From Typhlomys cinereus (taxonomy: Eukaryota > Chordata > Mammalia > Rodentia > Platacanthomyidae), in assembly GCA_023101885.1 (NCBI GenBank), contig JALPQD010000044.1, forward strand, positions 9,391,565 to 9,455,564: DNA of 64,000 nt, written 5' to 3'. Numbering within the stretch: position 1 is the stretch's first letter; the number at the start of each line of letters is the position of its first letter. The notes beneath the pieces were generated by a model. The model was not told the origin of the DNA. It searched no databases and saw only the letters and a program-made list of their open reading frames with translations. The position numbers and the translations under genes were made by a program. Below are positions 49,445 through 61,000 of this stretch, piece after piece.

Positions 49445-50575
49445 CCTACATTTTATTTTTTTCCCAATCATACAAGTTCAATAGATACCTCGTATCCTCT
49501 CCCTTTCCCCTCCCTTCCCCCATCGTTGCTTATTTCATTGTCCCCCACTTTCCTCCTCCCCCTCTCTCTTAGTGTTTCCCCCTTACTCCCTCCCTTCCCA
49601 TGGAGCACTTTATGTGGGCACTGAACCTTATTCTGAGTCCTCCACCCTAGGAAGGGTTCAGGATTCAATAGCATAGCCACTTCTTGGGCTGCCCATTAGT
49701 ATAGGAACTCTATTATTACTGTTTAATTCCTTGTCTTTAAGGATCCTACTGCCCGAAGCCTCCCGTATTATCCATGCTAGACTTTGGGGGGGGGGATCCT
49801 TGACATGTCAGCCATTGTGCAGGTCAGACAAAGTCCAATCCTGGCTGCTGCGGCCCTAACTTGTATGGAGTATCTTGCATAATGTTGGTCCTCCCCATCT
49901 TTGGGTTCTTAGACTCTTGCTGCCCTGGCTTCCTCAAGGTTCCTTGAGCTTTAGGAGAAGGAGAGATTTGACTGGTCTGTTTCCAGGTTATTAATGTAGA
50001 GTCTTTGGTGTTCTGAATTATAGTTGTTGTTTTCAGTTTTGCTATCCTGCACTGCCCTTGGCTACATCCCAATTGGTATCAAAGGTCACCTCCTAACCAA
50101 AGATAAAAGACTATTTAAATGAAGATCTTAATATGAGAGGAGACTCAAAGGTACATGGAAGAATAGGAGTAGGACAAAGCAGTGTGTTTGGGGGAGGGGG
50201 TGTCAGTGTTCCAATTGCCAGATGGTTACCATGTATCTGCCAGTCTTCACACCCTCTTTGATTTGTGAGATCAAACCTGTTTGGTCTCAAGTGACCGACC
50301 AGGAAGGGAAGTGAGAGTGAGCTGCACCAGATATCTCACTTCTTACATGCAATACATGACCATGACCTATTTTCTCTACTGAAGCTTGTTCCCCTATCTC
50401 CTTTCTTTTGAGGTCTGAGTTCTCCTTCCCTCCTGTTTGTAATCCTTTGTGATTACAGTGAGTATTAAAGAGATTTACCTTTGAATATGTCATTAAGTGG
50501 ATTTGGAACTAGGATCCACATCTTAGAGAGTACATACAGTGTCTAACTTTCTATGTCTGGGATACTTCACCTATT
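49445..50575 (-). mobile_element. L1 3' end (1.1 kb), reverse
   Basis: Same 3' UTR as the 15.2 kb L1. T-rich start, 'catacaagttcaatagatac', CT-rich tract at 49495-49600, then conserved 3' UTR text up to 'tatgtctgggatacttcacc', where it is truncated just before ORF2. Confidence 0.85.
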
Positions 50576-52895
50576 TTAAAACAATCTGATATAGGATATG
50601 AAATGGGAATTGCTAGAAGTTTACTTAGATTGATTAATTTTTTCGTGGAGGTATCAAAAATAAGTAAGATTGGAATTTGAGATGTAGTTTAATGACAGAA
50701 TATTTGTATTAATTCTAGCACAAGAAATGCAAAACAAGGTTAATGAAAAATTAAGAAATTGAAGAATTAGCTCATGGATGAACTGCAACTGAATGTGAAT
50801 AGTTATCTGTTTGAATGAATTAGGAAAACACAGTAAAGGAAAAAGAGTCTAAACTGCTTGCAATTTTCCCATCTCCTGTACCTTGTATTGCTATTTAAAA
50901 AGTTAATTTTATTTAGGTCATTTCTTCTGTAATAGAAATATTAAGTTTAAACTATTATTACTTAAATGAGTGATTTTTGTGTCTCCCAGGGCAGGTCACA
51001 TATCTGACAGTTACATAGGAGAGTTTCTAAGTAAAAATGTTCAATCAGGCTTTACAAAGGAAACATTATTAGAGTTTTTCTTGTTTCATCCTTCCCCAAA
51101 TTAGCATTAATGCAATAATATACATTGTTTCAACAACTGATTCATTACATTTGTAAAGGATACTGTGTCATTTAATTTTAATAAAGATACATATACAGAA
51201 TGTGTTTATTAATCCATAATTTGCTTTTATTCAGTTGCTTTGGATTTCGTGACAACTAGGATGACTGATGCTGAAGTGAAGACTCAAGTTTATCCACTAA
51301 TATTTTTTAATGAGATACTCAATCTACTTTATACTAGAATTTTCCATGATAATTGGATAGATTTTACTGTAACAGCAAGAAAAGCACCTTTAAAATAAAC
51401 AAGTTGCAGCAAAGTAGGGAGTCTCTGTAGGCGTAATCTGATGACATGCTTCGCTTTTGGATTACAAAAAGCTAGTGGTTTTAATTACCATTTTTAGTGC
51501 TCCATTCAATGGAAGGAAGACTTTATTAGATCCCTGTGGTGTGGCTCTACTTGAATTTCATGGGTTGAATGCTGATGCTATGACTGTACTTCTTGTGGCA
51601 ATTGAAGCACATAACAATAGTTCCTGAGGCAAATCATCTTTTCCTAGTGTATATCTGGGAAGCCAGTCATAGGACATCTTTAAGAAGAAAAAGGGCTTAG
51701 GAGCTGGTGATAGGACTTACGAATTTGTGCTGGGCAAGCACTCTATTACTGGGTCAGGTGTACATCCAATGACTGGCTTTTCAAGGGACAGAACCTCTTT
51801 GTACTCATCTCTCTCCTCTCCCTCCCTCTCCAAACACCCTTCACTCATCAATCCTGCTCTGCCAACCTGTCTCACCCCTGACCACCATCCTTCTGTCTGT
51901 ATGTAACATAGAACTCCTTTTTAAATGCTTGTTTTGTATGGGAGTCAGAATTCTATGGAATTTTATGAGGCTCTTTAGTGGTTAAAGTTCTAAGTGATAC
52001 ATGCCCTCATCTTGCACCTTCCCCTGAGACACTCTGTGAGCAATTGTTTCTTCTAAGATCCTAGGTTGTCACTGGGGGATTGTGGATAAGTAGGTCATTG
52101 TGTAGAACTGGTGTTAAAAGTTCTCATCACAGTGGCCTGAGTATAACAGTCGTGTTGTGGCTTGAATGTGTAAGTCAGGAATACATCCCTCCACTTTTAA
52201 ACTCTCACATTCTTGCCACCCCCCTTTTCTGCAAAGTCTCCGGACCCTCAACCAGGATAACTTTTTATATCTATAGTATGTACATGTATATTATCATGTG
52301 TGTTTTGGCTACATTGATTTATTCATATGATGGGAACAATTGAATATTTCCAAGATTGCAAGATAGTAATTTGGGACAAATAATGGGACTATCTTAGAGT
52401 AAATAAGCTGGAAGCTTTATAGTTTAGTCCATTGCAAATGCACAAGGTCATGTACATGTGCAAGTACAGATGCACAATGTCCCAAATAACACTTGTAGTG
52501 ATAAGAGGGCAACTTTCCAACTTTTAGATTGGGTGTCTTGATCACTGTCGACTAAGGTAGGTTGATGACCCAACTACAGAATCTCACATCATTTTGTCTG
52601 GCTTTTTTTGTGGATCTGGAAATTGTGACTAAATTCATAAGGCTTTCATAGCAAGTGATTTGCTTACTGGAAATTCTCCGGTATTCTGGTTTCTTCCTTT
52701 AAGTTCCATCATTCAAGGTGTTTCTCCTTGATCAGCATAACTATTATCATCTAAAATCTCCTAGTCCAGGGGAACTATGTATTATGTGTATATGATTTTG
52801 GGAATGTGTTCAGAATTAAAACCATGGTGTTTTGTATGCTAAATACAAACCATACTGGTTTATATTCCCCAGTCACACAACCCATATACCTGTTA
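50576..52895. other. Downstream region, no gene seen
   Basis: AT-rich. A short ID-like run lies at about 51695-51780. No exon or RNA gene is recognised, and the open frame at 52080-52343 shows no motif. Confidence 0.45.
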
Positions 52896-52959
52896 ATAAA
52901 GCCAAGATTTTTGTCCTAATTCACAGTAACAGGGATGTGTACTATTCTGACAAGTGGGT

Positions 52960-53325
52960 CTTAAATCCAATCATAAAGCTTTGGATCAATAGGGAAGATA
53001 GCCAATAAACCTACAGGTAGGAAAATAGTACATCAAACTTTGTAAATAACTGTTTCTATACCCCTAGAATGGACACTTATTCCTAGAATGGACACTTACA
53101 ATGAAAACCTTTGGATCTAAATCTGGATGAGTGACGGGAACTGCACATATCTGAGCCCCCACAGGAGTGGTCAGGCCAGAGTGAAACCTGGGATCCATAG
53201 AAGCACACAGGAAGAAGGGTGGGAGGGAGTCAGAAATTGGTGAAGGGAGGGAAGGAATGAAGGGGAGAAGTGAGGTAGGGAAGGTGGGATGAATACTCTA
53301 TATGCTTGTAAAAGTAGAAAAAAAG
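52960..53325 (+). mobile_element. L1 3' UTR remnant, forward
   Basis: Contains a purine-rich tract at about 53195-53290 and ends 'gcttgtaaaagtagaaaaaa', the layout of the L1 3' end in forward orientation. Diverged and short; the left limit is uncertain. Confidence 0.55.
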
Positions 53326-53482
53326 CCAAGAAACTTATACTTCAGATCTAAGTTTACTTCCAAGGAGATACTCTTAACTATTGGGTTTTTTTAGACATAT
53401 TTGGTGTGAGTCTACTCAGCAATGAGTCAACACACCATAGCCTTTTTTTTTATGTAGTTGCTGGGAAAAACCATATGGAATA

Positions 53483-53566
53483 CCTTGGCTGGATTTATGA
53501 TGAGCTGTGTACACTGAGCATGATGGAGTGAGGCTCAGTGTGATTACTCTGAAGTCTAGCCTAAGG
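53483..53566 (+). ncRNA. Candidate C/D-box snoRNA
   Basis: Box C ATGATGA at 53497-53503, D' CTGA at 53514-53517, C' ATGATGG at 53520-53526 and D CTGA at 53549-53552. A terminal stem pairs 53483-53495 with 53553-53566 over 13 base pairs, with two G-U pairs and one bulged base. That is the kink-turn arrangement of a real box C/D RNA. The guide stretches are 53504-53513 and 53527-53548. I do not see a known rRNA or snRNA target, in keeping with the orphan snoRNAs of this locus. Its place, 10 kb downstream of SNRPN on the same strand, suggests the SNORD64 position, but I cannot confirm the identity. It would be released from an intron of the host transcript, and methylation of an RNA target would be the expected role. 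Confidence 0.6.
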
Positions 53567-55290
53567 TTTATGTGTAATTTCTCAAGGTTTTTCTCATCAA
53601 TGCTTCACAATCTAAGGAGAATGTAGCTATAAATTTTTTTTTAGTTTTACTAAATTTATTAATATGTCCTGTGTCCTTTGGAATTAGCTTATTTCATCAA
53701 ATTCATTTATTAATCTACTTTAATGTCTAATGTGTACTTGAATTCAAAAGAATAGGACTTGGAAGCTATTATACATCTCCACATTACTTAGAATACAATT
53801 GTGCTTGAAAATTTATTGAGCGTATTTCTAATCATTCTAAGATTCTTCTCCATGTACTTACAGAAAAATTACTATTCTGTTAACTAAACATTTTGTTGGT
53901 ATAAGATTGGACTCAGTTTATATTTTATCAGAAGGCTTAGTTAAATTCAGAGGGATTAAGTTATTCATCTAGTAATTTGATAAAAAGATTAAATTGGAAA
54001 TTTTCAGTTATTGAATCTGAGTGCAAACAGTCACTTGCAAAGTATCACACATTTTTTGAATCATTCTTATGACTCATTAACCTATAATATTTAGTCCTGT
54101 GAATGACACATCCTTTTTAAACTGAGCATTATATGATTAAGTGTTTAAACCATTTTAATTTATAAAATTGTTTAAAAATAACTCATGAATAGGTGTATGT
54201 ATATAAGTATATGTATGTATTTAGATATACTCAGTTACCGTCATTAATAATGTCTACATGTATGTCTAAGTAGATTGTATAGGAATACTAATACTCAGTG
54301 TAGGTGTTTATATTGTGTGAACTTATGCGAAAAGATGTTTTGTGAAAGGTGTTTATGGAATTGTTGGGGTTCAAAGAAATGAACATTCATTTAAAATATA
54401 AGTGAGGTGTCATAATTTTTGGGTGCTATATGATAGATACTGGATGATTTATGACAAGCATATCTTAAAACTACTGAATAAAATAAATTTGAAATGTGCA
54501 GTTCCATGAAAAAGAAATGGATAAGTGAATATTAGTTATGACAAGGTTTCGTGTTTAATGACAGTGTATATGTGGTATAGCATAGCAAAACCATTTATGT
54601 ATCCCTGTTGTGCAGTTCTTACAGAAGGCTTAAAAATCTTTTGTAAATAAAAACTCCTGAAAAGGAGGTGTTTAGGTGGTTAAGGGATGGTTATTTTGAT
54701 AATGATAGCATTTGTCAAATGCTTCATGGAAAAGAGGGAAAGAAAATTTCTATGGTTGCAGCATGTCCTTAAACAGTATGAATCCAGATCAAATTTCAGC
54801 ATGTCCAGATTATCCTACTCTTGAGCAATAAGATTACTTTTCCCCTTACTGCTTTGAAACAATAGATATGGGTAAGAATTCATTTGCATACCAATTTTAT
54901 GTTTCTTTAAAGTATGGGTCTCAGTGAACTTTAAAATTTTCTATTAAAAATTATTTGTGTGTATAACAGAGAGGCTGAGAATACATACATGTACATGTGT
55001 GAGTTAATGCATGAATATTGATCAGATGAAAATTTATGGCAATATTTCTCTATTCATGTAGACTTGGGTTATAAGAAAGGAACTGAGGTTATTAGGCTTT
55101 AGCCAATGATGTACTTTGCCATCCGTCAACCAGCTTTCCTTTTTCTGTTTACAATCCGTGGCCTTTATTGACATGACCATGTAGGCAGTGCTGTCTGTTT
55201 TGAAGGAAGTTGTGATTAGGAAAATGGCTGATCAAACATCAATTACTGATGCAGTTTTCTACAATAAAGGACTATAATTGAATTTTTCAG
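53567..55290. other. Downstream region, no gene seen
   Basis: AT-rich; no repeat or RNA gene recognised. Confidence 0.5.
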
Positions 55291-55295
55291 ACAGG

Positions 55296-55298
<3 letters not shown>

Positions 55299-55349
<51 letters not shown>
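55299..55349. repeat. (TG)n microsatellite
   Basis: Pure TG array followed by short reversed B1-like text. Confidence 0.95.
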
Positions 55350-55350
<1 letters not shown>

Positions 55351-55394
55351 TAAATATAAATCCTTATCTCTGACTGACCTTGAACTCACCAAAA

Positions 55395-55610
55395 GTTTAG
55401 AATGCAGAAATATGGTTAGAGGTACAAACTCCTAGACACTGGCTAAATAAAGCTGAAATGAGCATATATGAATAAGATGTACAGTCTTTTGGGACTATTC
55501 CTATGAGTAGTATAGCTGGGTCATATGGCAATTCCATTTTTAACTTTCTGAGGAACATCCACTTAACTCCAAAAAGAGTAATGGCTAATATTTTACATGG
55601 GGACATAACA
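55395..55610 (-). mobile_element. L1 ORF2 fragment, reverse
   Basis: The reverse frame reads text typical of L1 ORF2 C-terminal regions (ELPYDPAILLIGIVPKDC at 55397-55606). Isolated, stop-ridden outside this frame. Confidence 0.75.
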
Positions 55611-56395
55611 AATTGCTTCAGTATTGATTCCTCAGGAGTTCCCTGACTTTGCAGTTAACAGGAAGATGTAAGATAAGGATTTAAAGTTAAGTGAGTTTCT
55701 TTGGAAAGGGGCAAGTTGCATACAACAGAATTTGCATTGAGTGCAAGGCTCCATTCCACATGAAGATATATGAGGTAAACAAACTTTGAGGATTCTCAGA
55801 TGTTAACATTTTTGCCATTAAGATAGTATGGTTGCCACTCAACATTGATTTCTTTGGTATTGTTAATTATATTTTCAATAATTTAATGAGATTTAGTGTC
55901 ATGTGCTATATACATGGACATAATTTAGACACATACATACTATGTTAGAGTCAGCATTATATATGAGGCTATATTTCATTATTGAGCTCAGAATTTATAT
56001 TATATAATAATAAATATTTCTATGTAGCCTGGAATTACATGTCACTATACAAGGCAGTGTCCCAGTGGGCCTCTACCAAAAGCAACATATTGAAATGTTA
56101 TGGGAAATCACATTTTGTATGATGTGCCAAAAATGAAAAGTATCTAGCTGTTTTTGAGAAAAAATAACATGTCTAAGGTATTTTACTTTAAATAACAATG
56201 AATTATTCTGTGAAGATGGTAGTGATAGCAAATGAAACTAGAGGTCACTAAACACATGGAGATACTATTTTTTTAAAAAAAAAAAACTTCATTTATCTAA
56301 ATATATCCAACAAGAGTCATTTTCTTCTCTTCTATATTTGTCATAAGTGTAGAAGTTAACATTTTGTAAGACAGTTTAGATTTTCAAGGAGTTTT
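55611..56395. other. Downstream region, no gene seen
   Basis: AT-rich; nothing recognised. Confidence 0.5.
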
Positions 56396-56399
56396 ATGT

Positions 56400-56672
56400 G
56401 TATATGTTCGTGTCTGTACGTGTGTTTCTGTGAATGTGTGTGTATCAGAGTGCACTGTGTTCCCATGAAACCCCAAGAGTAACTTTGAGAATCATTCTGG
56501 ATTACTCTACTTCTCTTTACTTTGTTCTAGAGTTTTCCAGCTTCCTCTTCCAGGGCCAGAAGTGCAGAACCCTCCATTTCTGCACAGAATTTTTATATGC
56601 AACCTGCAGTCTGAACTCATCTTACTGCTTGCCAGGCAGTCTTAATCCCTGAGCCATGTCCAACCCAGATTT
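56400..56672 (-). mobile_element. CA-tailed SINE, reverse, old copy
   Basis: TG-rich tail at 56398-56445, 'tatcagagtgcactgtgttc', 'ccagggccagaagtgcagaa' and reversed head 'cctgagccatgtccaaccca'. The same subtype as 37.9 kb, but more diverged. Confidence 0.75.
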
Positions 56673-57525
56673 TCAAACTTTTGAGAATTTGTCAAATTTT
56701 CTTCCACTCAACCCTCCATAAGTCCATTGTCATCATGATTTTAGGAATGTGTACTCTGTACTCTGTAATTTGTACAGTCATTGATCATAAAGGAAGATTC
56801 ACTGTGGATTACATTTGTTTTTCTGGTTTTTTTTAGCTTTCTGGGTTCTGGAGTGAGCAATAACAGATACTCTTTGGGAATCTATAGAAAACAATGTGAT
56901 GTGTTTTCTAAGTCATAATTTTACAGGTTTTTCCTTATGCCATATCACCAATTTGGCTCTCCCTGCATTTATTCAGTTGATTAATGAAAGGTAAAAATTG
57001 TCAGTATGCCAATGCTCCAGGATTAGTGAGCAAACTCTCTTGAGTAGCAACTGAGATTCCTAGATTTATAGAAACTTACCAATGTGAATAGACACAGATG
57101 GTTGATGTTCATACCATAAATATTACCTGACTTTATAAGTACCACCCCCTATTATTTAGTTAGTCTCATTTATGAAAATACTTGGAAATACATTAAATAC
57201 ATTTGAATATTGAAATACATCAAGCAAGCTTTTGCATGGAAATAGGATTTCTAGATGTTTTGTTACTTCATATTCATCTTAAATATTCCCTTTCAAGAAA
57301 TGAGGTATTGCAAATATACAGATGGAAAATTTTTAAAATGATGAAGTCATTTGATTTTTCCTTTATATTAACTAGATTTTTGGGAAGGATGTGGAAAAGG
57401 ATATTGGATTTTTGGTAATGTCACATCTGCAATATATCCTTTTTATATCTTGTTTTCTGGAGATGCGTCATTTTATAGTCATCACATTTTTAAACTCGAT
57501 TATCTAAGATGTTTTGGGTATATTT
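56673..57525. other. Downstream region, no gene seen
   Basis: AT-rich; nothing recognised. Confidence 0.5.
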
Positions 57526-57529
57526 TTTT

Positions 57530-58065
57530 CTAGTTTTACAAACGTAATGAGTGGTTGTCCCTATCCTCCTCCTACTCCACTCTTCCTTCCCCACTTCCTC
57601 TTCGATCTTCTCTCTTCAACAATCCATCCCTCTCCCTCCAACATTCCTACTTGTCTGCTTGTGTGGGCTCCAGGGCTCCTTTTGTATAGTGTGGTCTAAT
57701 AGGGACTCAGGCCTCTGTGGCAGATTAAGTGGTCCTTCCTTGGGTAGACTCACTGATAAGGACACTCCCTTTCACCTGTCTAGCCCTAATGCCTAAGGTT
57801 CCTGCTGCATGTAACTTCTCCTAAATTTGTCGCTAGTGTATGAGGGATTGTTGATATGTCAGCCATTATATAGGTCTGGTGATGATAACTCTCATTATAG
57901 AGAGTCCCTGGATGCAGCAGCCCTGTTTCCAGTGGAATATTTTGGCTAACAGTGGACCTCCCTACCTTATTTAGGATTTTAAAATCTTACTGCCCCCTCT
58001 TCCAAATATTCCCTGACCCTTAGGATGGAAAGAGATTTGGTTGGCTTGATTCTGGCTGAGTATTT
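57530..58065 (-). mobile_element. Older L1 3' UTR, reverse
   Basis: CT-rich tract at 57555-57640 followed by diverged 3' UTR text ('actgccccctcttccaaata', 'ggatggaaagagatttggtt') that parallels the copies at 15.6 and 49.9 kb. It belongs to an older subfamily. Confidence 0.65.
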
Positions 58066-61000
58066 TGTAATGTCAGATTTAATTGCTCCAGGTTGGGTTA
58101 CAGATTATTAATCCCAATGCTTAAAATGATCTACAAAATTTCAAAATTTTAAGCATATACAGAATTTAGAAATTTTGTATTACTTTGTATTGTGATTTCT
58201 GAAGTCTAACTAATTATATATTGTGGTAACAAAGTCCTCTTTTACTATATGCTTCTGAGTATATATTTCTTATGAGAGTAAACTTTTAATTACATGCATA
58301 TACCTAACTTATGATAACTAAATTGTATACATTGTGAAAAACAGCTGATTTCCATAATACGATAATGATGCATTTTATTTTCCTAAAGAGTAAAATTGTG
58401 GTACAATTTTTTTCTTAAAATTATATGATTTTCTCCATTATGCCATTCTGTATCCATCACACAGCTTAAAATATTAATCATTTGTTGGGGTGTTAAAGGA
58501 GAAAGTTACAACAATTCGAATTCCGTGCATTCTTATGGGAAATTTTTCCATTTTAATAAGTGTTTGCATATCAAAAATGAATGACAAGTCCATTCAGTTG
58601 GTTTGTTAAGTCTTCTGATTAATGTCTTTTTCTATTTTGCTCTAAATCATTCCTTTAAGGAAATTTTGTACTACCTCTTGGAACTATACAAATTTCTGTA
58701 TGTGTTCCCTTGGTTGCATGACAATATTCAAGACAACTTTGTAAATAATATACGGATTTTCATTATAGCATATAGTCTTTCTAAATGCATAGATTTTCAA
58801 AAAATATAATTTTGTAAATATATCATTATAAAAGTTCATGCATTGATTGACTCCAAATAATTTTGGATAATGAAAATTTTAAAGTTGTGACTTTCTTCTA
58901 CTTACCTTTTTTGTTATTTGAAATGAATTGTAGGGGAAGGAAACACTTAAGAGAATAGATTTTGAATTTGGGCATGGTGTACAAGTCAGACCAAAAGTAA
59001 AGTATGTACAAATTGTCGGATGATGATTTATGTAAATTAGAAAACCTTCTGCAAGAAATATGTCCAAATTTTAACCAAAAGTATGAACAGAAAGACCACT
59101 CTGTCTTTTGTGTTTTTATAAGGACAATTGCAAATGAACATTTAAATAAGAAATTGAAAAAGTAGTTTTTGGCTATAGTCTTCCCTTGGCTATCCCCACC
59201 ATGGGAGCACTGGCTCCATATCCACCTCTGGATTTCTAATGGTCCTCATGAATTTTGATGATTGCATGAAGAGAAAACAGACATCAGTGTTCAGAGGCAC
59301 TGTGAAGCATACTGAACAGAGGGATGAGGAGACAATAGAATTAAGGTGGGTGTCTAAAGTTTGTATTTTGCTCAAGAAACCAATTCAAGAATTCTTTTTA
59401 TAATTTTACAACAGCATACTGTGCATATTGTGCATACTGTGAATATTGTTAGTCCAGAAAGTTTGATTGCATTATTTGAATATTAATGTATGAAATTTCA
59501 TTATATTTACTACTATGTTCGTTCTGGACAGTGAACCGAGGACTTTTAATATGGTGATTTGAAGGTCAAGCATTAAGCTGCATTCCCAAATTTTTCAGTT
59601 GATTTTTATGTAATGGGATGATGGATTGTTCTGTTTATATTAAAAATTAGTTGAAATATTCTCAGCAATTTTATTATGTTTTAAAACAGAATGGAACTGA
59701 GACAATATTTTCAAGCCTAATGCAGTGTATATGTTCAAATGCTCATATTTTTCAGATTTTCACGCTTACAGATATTTGGACATAAGCAGAGTATGGTGTA
59801 TGAAATGACCAGACATTTGTGTTACTATGTGTGAGTTACAGGTAAGAGTAAATTTAGTAAATTAATAACTTCTTTTTGTGTTTGTTGCTGTGTTGTGTAG
59901 TTTGAAAGTGTCTTTCTTGGCAAAATGTTGAGATTTTTTTCAGTAATTGATTTATCTGGGGTCCACAGGGACTCACAAGTGGGCAAGTGCTAGACTAGGC
60001 ACAGTCTTAGTGTCTAGGGCTGACTGGGATTCCTGGTTTAATTGAGCATGACCTTTATCTTTGTTTCTCTAGACTTTAATTCTGTGATTGAATACTCTGG
60101 TTTCTCTTCGGATTGTTTCAATCTTGTTCTTAATACCATGTGCTGGAATTGTACTTAGCAGTTGCACAGTTAATGTAGTTGTATTATCAAACACAGGGCC
60201 TTGTAGTACTACACATGCCCTGTGCCAAAAAAATGTAGCTGTGGTATAAGCACATGGCATGATGCCTTTTTAAATGATCTGTGATAAAGTAATTGACATT
60301 TGCAGGCAGAAAACAGGGTGCCATGCCTTTCTTACCATTGTGGATAAGAAATATCCAAAGTGATCATTGCTATGTTTCAGTATTTTGTTAGTAATGAGGA
60401 ATGGTACTGCATAGAGTGGCTTATTGCTATGAATTTTCTGACCCTATGGCTTTTAGACATTTCTAAATATTTGCAGAATATGTGTAAAGAATGAAGCTTT
60501 GAAACAGAAAAGTTCTGAAATACATTAAATAGATCCTAAAGGGCTGTTCTCTCGGGTTTCAAGACAAGAGAGAAACGTAAACAAAAGAAACCTGTCTGAA
60601 ATTTCAGAGGAAACCAAAGATCTAGTACCAAGTAGCTAATGCATTAAAATAATCCCTATTATTTTATGAGGTATTATGCAGTTGACATTTAACAAATATA
60701 CTATTAACCAACAGAGCAGTGTCTTAAACCACAAACCTTTTTTGATGTCAAAAAGTCTCTTGTCTTAAGCCACAAACCAAATAAGTCCTCACTAAACAAG
60801 TAAGATTATCTTGGCTACAGGATTAGTCAGGGCTTTGTTTAGCTGTAATTGAAGATTTTAATAAATTTTTATTTCAGACATCTAATTTACTTATACCTTT
60901 GCTACTTCTTCACAGTGGTTAAAACAAAAATACTAAGATTGACCCAATTCCAAGAACAGTACCTACTTTCAATAAATGACCTTTTATAATACTTTCTTTA

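Noticed and set aside
53067..53102. Two 'tagaatggacactta' copies 21 bases apart
   Set aside because: A short local tandem duplication inside decayed L1-like text, with no sign of function.
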